Shown: positions 1 to 6,209, counted from the stretch's first letter. The stretch: DNA of 7,591 nt from Methanoregulaceae archaeon (GCA_019695435.1 JACTVF010000109.1:1-7591); one strand, 5' to 3'. A program made the numbers and translations. Notes: generated from the sequence alone by a model not told the origin.

Positions 1-301
1 TCTGGATTGCAGGCCCCACCGAAACCACATAGGGTATCCGCTTCGATCCCGGGTGATCGCGGGGAAGAACAACGAGCGGCAGGTGATAGGTCCTGACCAG
101 TTCCAGAAGCATCAGGGCGGGCTCGACCGGACCCGCTTCGGGTGCAGAGACCACCACCAGATCACCGGCATGGACGCCCTGGCAGTATTCTTCATGACTG
201 GCCTCGATGCAGAGAGGAAAATTCTCACGGACAACTGCCACGAGAAGAAAAGAGTGGGTACCCTTCACGTGCAGGACATCGTCGCCAACGGAAACGTTCA
301 T
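1..301 (-). CDS. Conserved-looking protein of unknown function, 3' part cut by window edge
   Basis: An open frame starts with ATG at 301 and stays open to the left edge, giving the first 100 residues (MNVSVGDDVL... to ...VGPAIQ). It opens with a short beta-rich stretch (residues 1-25, including HSFLLVAVV). Residues 43-54 (VHAGDLVVVSAP) are followed by a helix-like stretch around 61-71, and residues 74-83 (LPLVVLPRDH) lead into a glycine-containing tail. No signal peptide or membrane segment is visible, so it is probably cytoplasmic. I do not recognise the family. The start is supported by GGAG just upstream and by an ATGA overlap with the zinc-ribbon gene, which implies co-transcription and translational coupling. 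Codon choice is GC-rich at third positions like the rest of the window. Antisense frames here are longer but read as low-complexity Arg/His/Pro-rich sequence without start signals. Confidence 0.72.
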   Translation of the reverse strand, partial: MNVSVGDDVLHVKGTHSFLLVAVVRENFPLCIEASHEEYCQGVHAGDLVVVSAPEAGPVEPALMLLELVRTYHLPLVVLPRDHPGSKRIPYVVSVGPAIQ

Positions 302-453
302 ATCTCCACAACGTCTTCCGACTGGCAGGATGGACACATGGGCCGTTTGCCGATCCCCTTGAACTGTTCGCCGCAGTCCTTGCACCGGTAGGCCTTCGTC
401 TCGACCCGGTCTGCGGGGAGATCGATATCCAATGGTCCGCCAACACTACACAT
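298..453 (-). CDS. Small zinc-ribbon protein (51 aa)
   Basis: This short frame encodes MCSVGGPLDIDLPAD, then a zinc ribbon with C24-x2-C27 (CKDCGE) and C40-x2-C43 (CPSC), ending in SEDVVEI. The two CxxC knuckles are 12 residues apart, as expected for a single structural zinc site. An aromatic/basic stretch (YRCK) precedes the first knuckle. Such tiny ribbon proteins are common in methanogens and often act as nucleic-acid-binding or adaptor proteins, but no specific role can be read from the sequence. The ATG at 453 is chosen because a near-perfect Shine-Dalgarno (GAGGTGAT on the minus strand) lies 7 bases upstream. A TATA-like element lies about 40 bases upstream. Its stop overlaps the start of the next gene (ATGA, 298-301), so the two are probably translated together. 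A longer frame starting at 464 with GTG would start inside the Shine-Dalgarno and is not credible. Confidence 0.8.
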   Translation of the reverse strand: MCSVGGPLDIDLPADRVETKAYRCKDCGEQFKGIGKRPMCPSCQSEDVVEI

Positions 454-459
454 GATCCA

Positions 460-467
460 ATCACCTC
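460..467 (-). promoter_or_regulatory. Strong Shine-Dalgarno of the zinc-ribbon gene
   Basis: Read on the minus strand this is GAGGTGAT, complementary to the 3' end of archaeal 16S rRNA over eight bases. It ends 7 bases before the ATG at 453. It fixes the start of the 51-residue gene and rules out the GTG frame that begins within it. Confidence 0.75.
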
Positions 468-490
468 AGTATCCTAATCTCCCCATTGTA

Positions 491-499
491 TTATTTATG
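491..499 (-). promoter_or_regulatory. TATA-like element for the zinc-ribbon operon
   Basis: On the minus strand the sequence CATAAATAATAC lies about 40 bases before the ATG at 453. A start site 24-27 bases downstream would fall near 467-473 and leave a leader of about 15-20 nt that still contains the Shine-Dalgarno. It lies in the 104-base gap after the platform gene. No poly-T terminator for that gene is visible on the minus strand, so read-through from the motor operon is also possible. Confidence 0.45.
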
Positions 500-523
500 T
501 CTGTTTACGGTTCCGGTACAGTC

Positions 524-553
524 CGGTTGCTTTTCGCGGGGGCGGTTGCTTTT
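524..553. repeat. 11-bp direct repeat, 19-bp period
   Basis: CGGTTGCTTTT occurs at 524-534 and again at 543-553, immediately past the stop codon of the membrane platform gene. The copies are exact and separated by eight bases. The second copy also takes part in a weak inverted repeat (GCGG...CCGC, 542-557). It could be a protein site, a 3' end structure or chance. Confidence 0.5.
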
Positions 554-557
554 GCCG

Positions 558-2489
558 CTATACGACAAGGATGAAATTGAAGGTGACAAGAGCGGTGACC
601 AGCAGGATACAGGCGTGTTTTACACCTGCGGCAAGTGACGATTCCCCCATCAGCCCCGCGATGAGTCCGGAGAAGAGCGCCTGTACCAGACACGCGTGGT
701 AGAGAAGGCGATCCAACGTCTTGACCGGCACCGACCCGAAACCCGAAAGCGACCCGACTGACGAGAGGCCGGTGGTTCCCATATGGGAAAGGACCGGGAG
801 GAACTGGGTGGTGAGCACGGCAACGACAAAAAGGAAGACCAGAAACGAGAGATACACGATCGCTGTGTAGATAAACATCTCCGCAAGACGCTCTTTTTTA
901 AGGGTCTCACTCATCTTCGCGTCGCTTGCGGCAATGGCAAGCACCTCCCCGATCTGACCGCTCATCTCGCTTGCTTTGGTAATGAGCGTGACCGTCCGTG
1001 CAATGGCAGGAGTACTGATTCGCTCCTCAAACCGCATCAGGGCTTCGGTGAAGGGCACCCCCCAGTCCATGTCGCGTTTTATCCGGCGGATCTCGTAACT
1101 GAGAAGCCCGAGATTTGTGTTGACCATGATCCCGATGGCCTGGACGACCGTGAGGCCGACCCGGTTGATACCGGCCATCCTGTCAAGGAAATCCGGTATG
1201 AGCGCCTGGATCCCATTCACCTTCCGCGCCCAGATCTCATAGAAGATCGCGTAGGGGATAAGCACGATCAGCAGGGCGATGATGATATGGTCGTCCACGA
1301 CATCGATAAAGAGTTCAGGATCGGCGTAATGGGGAACGTTTAATAACACTGCTGTTACGTAGAGGAGTGCGACAGGGACGGTTATGTACAGCGTATGGTT
1401 AACGTTGCTGACAAAACTTTCAAAGGGATGACGGAGGTGGTGTGCCAGATTCCGGATCCGATCGTATTTTCTGAGCTGTTCGAAATACTGCTCTTCACCG
1501 GCTTTTCTGGTGATCGGCACATCGGCATAAGCGTTGAGCGGGATCGCCCGGGTGTAACGCTCGGCCTTCTCTGCCCTCGTGGAGATGAGATCGATGAACA
1601 GGATAAATATGAACGACCCGATGGGCAGGACAAGATAAACCACAAGCGAGAGCTGGAAAACGGCTGATCCTCCCATCAGCCCCATGACAACCATGATGAT
1701 GATCAAAAAAAGCGGGCCGGCGACAAAGAGCGTGACATAGGATTCTGCCACCATGGAAAGGACGGTCAGGAACTGCTTCTGTTCAAACCGCGCCTCTTCC
1801 TGGTATAACCGTACCCGGGTGGAGAGGAACCCGGTCATGTCCCCTCCGCTCTCGATTATGGAAAGCATGTCTTCGAGGAACACCTTGAGTTTTTCCGAGG
1901 GGGTGGTTTCAGCGAGGTGGTGGATCGCGGTGACGATATCGTTCCCAAAAAAGTCCACGTCCCTTGTTACCTGCCGGAATTCAAGGGCAACCTCCCCGTA
2001 AATATGGGCATTTTCAGACAGGGCGGAAAATATGGTCATCAGCTGCGCACCGCCCCGGCGCATCGCGTACATATACGCGACAGCATTGTGGAGCGTCAGG
2101 TTGATATTGATGGCCCGGTTGTTTTTCTCGATACCGGGAAGCCGGAGTAACAGAATGTACGTGAGGTACGCTCCGAATGCAAACAAGCAAACGATGCAGA
2201 TACCTTCAACGAACGCTGCGCCCGATAAGAATCCAAGCGCTCCCGGTTCCTGGAGATTCAGGACATTGTAGACACCCCTCCCGGACGGAAAATCCATGGT
2301 GAGAATCTGACCTGCAAAGAAACCGAATATGCCAAAGAGAAGACCGATAAGGATGGAGATCTTTGCGGATCGCCAGAGGTGTTGTTCGAGGGTCAGGCCG
2401 GACCGTGAGGAGATCAGGTTGGCATGGAGTTCGAGGTACCGGATCGGATCGCGCAGCAGCCAACCTGTAAGAACCTTCCTGAAGGTCAT
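558..2489 (-). CDS. Archaeal type IV pilus/archaellum membrane platform protein (FlaJ/PilC, T2SS F family)
   Basis: This is the inner-membrane platform on which the motor ATPase acts to assemble or move pilin-like filaments. At 643 residues it has the two-copy architecture of archaeal FlaJ/PilC/TadC proteins. Hydrophobic segments lie at about 44-63 and 92-116. A first T2SSF cytoplasmic domain follows (about 134-250, with ESGGDMTGFL at 213-222), then membrane segments at about 252-275, 279-299, 367-386 and 400-420. A second T2SSF domain (about 430-535, with EMSGQIGEVL at 508-517) precedes segments near 540-561 and 624-642. The C-terminal block (LLYHACLVQALFSGLIAGLMGE, then GVKHA) is the typical FlaJ-type ending. 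The ATG overlaps the ATPase stop by ATGA, so the pair is translationally coupled. It is somewhat longer than typical archaellum ArlJ (about 500-580, from memory), which slightly favours a non-archaellum pilus. Archaellum versus adhesive pilus cannot be settled from sequence alone. Confidence 0.93.
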   Translation of the reverse strand: MTFRKVLTGWLLRDPIRYLELHANLISSRSGLTLEQHLWRSAKISILIGLLFGIFGFFAGQILTMDFPSGRGVYNVLNLQEPGALGFLSGAAFVEGICIVCLFAFGAYLTYILLLRLPGIEKNNRAININLTLHNAVAYMYAMRRGGAQLMTIFSALSENAHIYGEVALEFRQVTRDVDFFGNDIVTAIHHLAETTPSEKLKVFLEDMLSIIESGGDMTGFLSTRVRLYQEEARFEQKQFLTVLSMVAESYVTLFVAGPLFLIIIMVVMGLMGGSAVFQLSLVVYLVLPIGSFIFILFIDLISTRAEKAERYTRAIPLNAYADVPITRKAGEEQYFEQLRKYDRIRNLAHHLRHPFESFVSNVNHTLYITVPVALLYVTAVLLNVPHYADPELFIDVVDDHIIIALLIVLIPYAIFYEIWARKVNGIQALIPDFLDRMAGINRVGLTVVQAIGIMVNTNLGLLSYEIRRIKRDMDWGVPFTEALMRFEERISTPAIARTVTLITKASEMSGQIGEVLAIAASDAKMSETLKKERLAEMFIYTAIVYLSFLVFLFVVAVLTTQFLPVLSHMGTTGLSSVGSLSGFGSVPVKTLDRLLYHACLVQALFSGLIAGLMGESSLAAGVKHACILLVTALVTFNFILVV

Positions 2490-4228
2490 TTCAATACCTG
2501 TCTGAGATCCATCCTGTGGGCCAGTACTTCCTCACGCTTGATATGGTAATTGTGAAAGATCGATGCGACGGATATGTAATCGATGATTTTCTGCTTTTCC
2601 ATTTCTTCGAGAAGATTTTTCCTTACCGCGATCTCGGCATCCAGTTGTTCCCGGGTCCATCCGCGTTTCTCGGCGATCTCGCTGTAGATCCGGGATCTCC
2701 CGGTGAAGGTTGCGCGGTCGTGGATCATATCATATTCGAATACGTTGTTGATCTGAAGGTTCCCGGTTGCCTGATCGATACCGACAACCTCAACAATTTC
2801 CTGTGCTCGGCGGACCCGATCTGTCCCCCGGTAGATGAGTGCCTGCACGCTGACAACGTTCAATGCCTGCACCATGTTGCGTGGGACGTTCAACGGCTCG
2901 CTTTCCAGCCGGTGTATGGCCGCATCGATACTCCCGGCATGCATGGTGGAGAATGTGGTATGCCCGGTGTTCATGGCCTGGAAGAGCGTCTGCGCCTCTT
3001 GACCCCGTACCTCACCGACAATGATATATTCAGGCCGCTGACGCATGGCGGCCCGCAATAGATCGAACATGTTGATCGCATTTCCACCTTCTGTCAGGGC
3101 CTCGCGGGTCACACTTGCGATCCAGTTGTCGTGGTAGAGCGTTATTTCCCGCGTATCCTCGATGCTGACCACCTTTGCCGAAGGCGGGATAAACAGAGAG
3201 ACCGCATTGAGCGAGGTGGTTTTCCCGGATGCCGTTCCCCCGATAAAGAGCATGCTCATGTTGTTTTCTATGGCCAGCCAGAAATAGACCAGTTCGTCGC
3301 TCGAAAACGTGCCGTACTCCAGGAGTTCGATGGGTGAGAACGGGTCTTCACGGAATTTCCGGATGGTAAACGAAGTTCCCCTCGTCGTCACTTCGGTACT
3401 AAATGTCAGCTGGAGCCGGGAGCCGTCAGGGAGAGTGGCGTCCAGCATCGGCGAGCCTGTCGAGATATGTTTTCCCGAACGCTGGGCAAGCGTTATCGCA
3501 AGCGAGTTGAGGGGATCGACTTCAAACGAGATGTTGGTCCGGATGTTCCGGTATTTCCGGTGGTACAAAAAGATCGGGATCCCGCTCCCATCGCAGGATA
3601 TATCTTCAAGGTGTATATCTTTCATCAGCGGATCGATACGTGACCAGCCGATGAAATTGCGGATAAGGTAATACTGGAGTTTAAAGAGCGTGATGTCTTC
3701 GAGCTCAAGCCCGTAATCGTCAAGGAGTCCGTACACCTTGTCAAGCAGGATCCTGCGCCGGTCCATTTTGATCTCATCGGTGGTCAGGACCAAAACATCG
3801 AGAAGATCCACGTGGAGCCTTTCAACCAGTTCGTATTCAAATGCGGAGAGCACAGGTTCAAAGAGCAGGTACTCGGTCTGGTTGGTCTTTTTATTCAGGG
3901 TGATATACACCAGGGTCTTCCCGATCTCGATCCAGTACTGTTCGAGCAGTTCGTATCCTTCCGGCATGCTCTCGGTTACAAGCGTACCGTGCTTCCCGTA
4001 ATCGTATTCTTCATGCGCCGCGCTCTTTTTGGTGCGGAAGAGGGAGAAATACTGCCGGTAACCTGACCGGTATTTTTTTGCTGCGGGCTTTTCTGGTTTT
4101 TCTGCGTGAGCCTCTGTGACATTTTCCCGGCCATCGTCATAGGTCTCCCCGGTACCTACATCGACCACGGCCTCCTGTTCACGGGGCCGGTTTTTTTTAA
4201 AGCGTGCAAGAATATCAGAAAACCCCAT
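2486..4228 (-). CDS. Type II/IV secretion-type motor ATPase (FlaI/PilB/GspE family)
   Basis: This 580-residue cytoplasmic hexameric ATPase powers pilus or archaellum assembly. A charged, probably disordered N-terminus (1-60) precedes an N-terminal domain (about 80-320) with the archaeal signature EDISCDG (208-214) and YHRKY (222-226). The RecA-like domain has Walker A GGTASGKTT (330-338), the Asp box SIEDTRE (355-361) with E357/D358, Walker B IIVGEVRG (402-409) with E406, and the His box TGHTTFSTMHAGS (421-433). All key residues are intact, so the enzyme should be active. The C-terminus carries the helical tail usual for archaeal members. The ATG at 4228 has GGTGAGGGTAAGGATC just upstream. 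The next gene is its membrane platform, overlapping by 4 bases. Pilins, ArlF/G and ArlH are not adjacent, so it may be a stand-alone pilus motor such as haloarchaeal PilB3/PilC3 rather than a standard archaellum operon. A TATA box and a perfect dyad lie in front of it. Confidence 0.94.
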   Translation of the reverse strand: MGFSDILARFKKNRPREQEAVVDVGTGETYDDGRENVTEAHAEKPEKPAAKKYRSGYRQYFSLFRTKKSAAHEEYDYGKHGTLVTESMPEGYELLEQYWIEIGKTLVYITLNKKTNQTEYLLFEPVLSAFEYELVERLHVDLLDVLVLTTDEIKMDRRRILLDKVYGLLDDYGLELEDITLFKLQYYLIRNFIGWSRIDPLMKDIHLEDISCDGSGIPIFLYHRKYRNIRTNISFEVDPLNSLAITLAQRSGKHISTGSPMLDATLPDGSRLQLTFSTEVTTRGTSFTIRKFREDPFSPIELLEYGTFSSDELVYFWLAIENNMSMLFIGGTASGKTTSLNAVSLFIPPSAKVVSIEDTREITLYHDNWIASVTREALTEGGNAINMFDLLRAAMRQRPEYIIVGEVRGQEAQTLFQAMNTGHTTFSTMHAGSIDAAIHRLESEPLNVPRNMVQALNVVSVQALIYRGTDRVRRAQEIVEVVGIDQATGNLQINNVFEYDMIHDRATFTGRSRIYSEIAEKRGWTREQLDAEIAVRKNLLEEMEKQKIIDYISVASIFHNYHIKREEVLAHRMDLRQVLK

Positions 4229-4263
4229 AGATCCTTACCCTCACCAGCTGCCTGTTTTTCACC

Positions 4264-4285
4264 GATCATAGTTCGGGATATGATC
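4264..4285. promoter_or_regulatory. Perfect inverted repeat (candidate operator) at the motor-ATPase promoter
   Basis: GATCATA (4264-4270), an 8-base spacer and TATGATC (4279-4285) form a perfect 7-bp dyad. It starts one base from the TATA box on its downstream side and spans the region where transcription of the motor gene should begin. This is a usual position for an archaeal repressor site. No regulator gene is visible in the window. Confidence 0.5.
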
Positions 4286-4296
4286 TTATATATAAT
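4285..4296 (-). promoter_or_regulatory. TATA box of the motor ATPase-platform operon
   Basis: On the minus strand this reads ATTATATATAAG, an excellent archaeal TATA box. A start about 26 bases downstream falls near 4264, giving a leader of roughly 36 nt that includes the GGTGA Shine-Dalgarno before the ATG at 4228. The core is nearly symmetric, so orientation is set by the downstream gene. Confidence 0.6.
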
Positions 4297-4398
4297 GTGC
4301 AGGGTGTGGGGCAGGTCCTTCGTTTTTTAAAGCATGGTCCGGACACGGGCTTACCAATCGTTTCTGGTTTTTTATGTGCCGTGAAGATACCTGGCAAC

Positions 4399-4416
4399 GC
4401 TTCCATCATAGGAAGC
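4399..4416. repeat. Perfect inverted repeat in the divergent intergenic region
   Basis: GCTTCC (4399-4404), spacer ATCATA, GGAAGC (4411-4416): an exact 6-bp dyad with a 6-base centre. It lies midway between the motor-ATPase promoter and the KaiC-pair promoter, about 65 bases before the TATA-like element of the latter. The arms differ from the other dyad at 4264-4285, so a second regulator would be needed. It may be a dimeric-regulator site acting on either promoter. Confidence 0.4.
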
Positions 4417-4479
4417 ATATCACTACAGAGTAAAATCAAAAATAGTGTGAATTATCTGATCTTCTCTTACGATCGTGCC

Positions 4480-4490
4480 TTTGTATATAT
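4480..4490 (+). promoter_or_regulatory. TATA-like element for the KaiC-pair operon
   Basis: TTTGTATATAT lies about 90 bases before the ATG at 4581. A start near 4512 would leave a leader of roughly 70 nt. A weaker alternative, TTTATTAT at 4520-4527 preceded by a purine-rich stretch, would give a leader of about 30 nt. The sequence does not decide between them. Confidence 0.4.
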
Positions 4491-4570
4491 CCGGCATGCG
4501 TAGTAAAACGAGAGGATATCTTTATTATCGTACTCAAAGAGAGAATCATTTGACGAATTTTCCCGTTGAT

Positions 4571-4578
4571 GGGGGGTG
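4571..4578 (+). promoter_or_regulatory. Shine-Dalgarno-like sequence deciding the start of the first KaiC-like gene
   Basis: GGGGGGTG matches the archaeal Shine-Dalgarno core GGAGGTG at all but one base and sits just before the ATG at 4581, though the spacing (2 bases after the TG) is tight. The upstream in-frame TTG (4566) and ATG (4569) have no comparable element, which favours 4581. Confidence 0.5.
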
Positions 4579-4580
4579 TA

Positions 4581-5408
4581 ATGCAGGATCTACAAACGAC
4601 CAGGATGCCCACGGGACTCACTACACTCGATCCGATTCTCGACGGAGGAATACCTGTTGGCACCATGATCCTCCTTCTTGGTGAGATCGGGGCTGGCCAT
4701 TATGAATTTGCCTACAGTTCCATTGTCAAAACCCTGGCGCGAATCGCAAAACTTCCTGCATCCGTACCCCGTTTCCCGGCAAAGATCCTGTACATTACGT
4801 TTACCCGGCTTGAGGGAGATGTACGGCACGAGATTGCCCAGTCGTTTTCGGTGAACGGGGTGAGCGAGGGGTCAGAAAACATTCAGTTTGAGGATCTTTC
4901 CGATCTCTATTTTGACCGAAGCCTTGTTCCTGATGACTGGTACAGCCACAGCAATGCCCTGACCAGGCTCCAGAAACGATCCGAGCACTCCAATATTTTT
5001 GTGAGACTTTCTGAGGTATTTAACTCATCAGATCCTGAGAGCCTGATCATCCTTGACTCGATAACGGATATCGCCACCCAGACAAACCACCCCAATCTCT
5101 GGCAGGACCTGACCGGGTTCCTGCGGGGAGTCCAGCGGCTCGTAAAACAGAAGAGAAGCCTGCTCTACCTGCTGCTCAGCCGGGGGATTATCGAGCCGGC
5201 AAAAGAGAGCGAAATTGCTGATATTGCCGATGCAGTTTTTTTATTCCGGTGGGAGGAAAGTACCGCTTCACGGCGCCAGCGGGTGATGTTCTTTGAGAAG
5301 TTCCGGGGGGTTATGCCACACCTTGAAGAGCAGGATCTCGTGAAATTTGCCATCCGTATATCCACAACGGAAGGTTTTGAAGTGAGAAACATCAGGATGG
5401 TCATATGA
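4581..5408 (+). CDS. KaiC/RAD55-like single-domain protein with degenerate ATPase motifs (likely pseudo-ATPase)
   Basis: This is a RecA-fold protein of the KaiC/GvpD/RAD55 superfamily, 275 residues from the ATG at 4581 (279 or 280 if the ATG at 4569 or the TTG at 4566 is used). The usual opening TGLTTLDPILDGGIPVG is present at 11-27. The Walker A loop reads GEIGAGHY (34-41) instead of GxxGxGKT/S: lysine is His40 and Thr/Ser is Tyr41. The position that carries paired catalytic glutamates in KaiC reads YITFTRLEGD (71-80), so the EE pair is replaced by Thr-Arg. Walker B (LIILDS, 155-160) with Asp159 remains. The C-terminal FFEKFRG (237-243) keeps the K-x-R motif that in KaiC senses ATP in the neighbouring subunit. 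ATP hydrolysis by this protein alone is therefore unlikely. A regulatory or scaffolding role, possibly in a mixed ring with the next protein, is inferred. Its stop overlaps the next start by ATGA. It is divergent from the pilus motor genes. Confidence 0.85.
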   Translation: MQDLQTTRMPTGLTTLDPILDGGIPVGTMILLLGEIGAGHYEFAYSSIVKTLARIAKLPASVPRFPAKILYITFTRLEGDVRHEIAQSFSVNGVSEGSENIQFEDLSDLYFDRSLVPDDWYSHSNALTRLQKRSEHSNIFVRLSEVFNSSDPESLIILDSITDIATQTNHPNLWQDLTGFLRGVQRLVKQKRSLLYLLLSRGIIEPAKESEIADIADAVFLFRWEESTASRRQRVMFFEKFRGVMPHLEEQDLVKFAIRISTTEGFEVRNIRMVI

Positions 5409-6103
5409 GCAAAGAACGAGTGAACTTCGGGATTATAGGCCTTGACGATATGCTGGGAGGGGGACTTATCCCGGGGAGTATCTGTGCCATCATCGGCACC
5501 TACGGTACCGGAAAGACTACATTTTCCCTTGAATTTATCTGGGATGGGCTCAAGAAAGGCGAACACGTGATCTACATCAGTCTTGAGGAGCGAGAGGACC
5601 GGATTCTGTGGTACATGAAGCAGAAAGGCTGGGACGCGGCACCCTATCTGGATACATCCCTTTTTGTCATCAAGCTCGACCCGACGGATTTCAATCTGGC
5701 GAACAACCGGATCAAAAACGAGCTCCCGAGCCTGATAAGCGAGGTGAAAGCCAGCCGGGTCGTGATCGATCCTATCTCACTGTTTGAGGATCTCTTCGAG
5801 AATGATGCGGACCGGCGGCGCGAGATGTTCCGGTTTGTTGAGGGGCTGCGGGACAAGAAGTGCACCATTATGATGACCTCTGAGACGGATCCGGACAACG
5901 TCTTTTCGAGCCGGCACTCATTAATCGAGTATCTTGCCGATACGGTCGTTCTCCTCCGGTACGTCAGGTCGAGCGATCTTACGGATGTGCACCTTGCGCT
6001 TGAAGTGGTAAAAATGCGGATGTCTGCCCATTCACGGGAGATCAAGCCGTACGAGATCGAACAGACCCAGGTGACGGTGTACTCGGAAGCAAATGTGTTC
6101 TGA
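5405..6103 (+). CDS. KaiC/RAD55-like ATPase with intact catalytic motifs
   Basis: This 232-residue, single-domain RecA-fold ATPase is close to a minimal KaiC domain. The opening GIIGLDDMLGGGLIPGS (9-25) is typical. Walker A is GTYGTGKTT (31-39) with Lys37. The strand YISLEERED (57-65) carries the paired glutamates Glu61-Glu62, and Walker B is RVVIDP (118-123) with Asp122. EYLADTVVLLRY (175-186) and the trans-acting motif VVKMRMSAH (201-209) with Lys203/Arg205 complete the fold, followed by a short beta-rich tail. It should bind and hydrolyse ATP and form rings, by analogy with KaiC. The ATG at 5405 overlaps the preceding stop, so the two proteins are probably made in step. Archaellum ArlH is also a single KaiC-like domain that binds the motor ATPase, but I cannot say this protein is ArlH: the gene order differs from a standard archaellum operon. 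Its substrate or partner is unknown. A poly-T terminator follows closely. Confidence 0.9.
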   Translation: MSKERVNFGIIGLDDMLGGGLIPGSICAIIGTYGTGKTTFSLEFIWDGLKKGEHVIYISLEEREDRILWYMKQKGWDAAPYLDTSLFVIKLDPTDFNLANNRIKNELPSLISEVKASRVVIDPISLFEDLFENDADRRREMFRFVEGLRDKKCTIMMTSETDPDNVFSSRHSLIEYLADTVVLLRYVRSSDLTDVHLALEVVKMRMSAHSREIKPYEIEQTQVTVYSEANVF

Positions 6104-6111
6104 AGTCGTGC

Positions 6112-6118
6112 TTTTTTT
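6112..6118 (+). terminator. Poly-T terminator of the KaiC-pair operon
   Basis: A run of seven T starts eight bases after the stop codon at 6101-6103. Archaeal RNA polymerase stops at such runs without needing a hairpin, and none is obvious here. Confidence 0.6.
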
Positions 6119-6184
6119 GTCCGGGAGATTGCCTGTCGGGATCCTGAGTGCTGATGAAAAACAGAATTTGAGAGGCTTACAGCA

Positions 6185-6209
6185 CCCGGCCAGCCACCCG
6201 CATGCCGGG
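6185..6209. repeat. GC-rich inverted repeat
   Basis: CCCGGC (6185-6190) and GCCGGG (6204-6209) are exact reverse complements around a 13-base spacer. A transcript in either direction could form a 6-bp GC stem. It lies about 70 bases beyond the T-run after the KaiC pair, so it may be a back-up 3' end structure. Confidence 0.45.

Noticed and set aside
225..464. Minus-strand frame of 79 codons
   Set aside because: It begins with GTG inside the Shine-Dalgarno of the ribbon gene and overlaps it in another phase. Its composition (Arg/Ser/Pro-rich) is that of an out-of-frame reading.
53..477. Two plus-strand open frames of 111-112 codons
   Set aside because: They are antisense to the ribbon/unknown gene pair, have no Shine-Dalgarno, and read as His/Arg/Pro-rich sequence with no domain. 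The minus strand has a coupled pair with strong signals.
783..1343. Plus-strand frame of 186 codons inside the platform gene
   Set aside because: It lies antisense to a clear FlaJ/PilC gene and is very rich in Asp, His and Gly, as expected from the complement of a hydrophobic coding sequence.
2516..3061. Plus-strand frame of 181 codons inside the motor ATPase gene
   Set aside because: It is antisense to the conserved Walker B and His box region of the ATPase and shows no domain of its own.
558..4228. Naming the motor genes arlI and arlJ outright
   Set aside because: ArlF, ArlG, ArlH and archaellins are not adjacent, and archaeal pilus motors share the same motifs. Sequence reading alone does not separate the two groups.
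4297..4503. Short plus-strand frame in the divergent intergenic region
   Set aside because: It overlaps promoter elements on both sides, lacks a ribosome site and encodes no recognisable protein.
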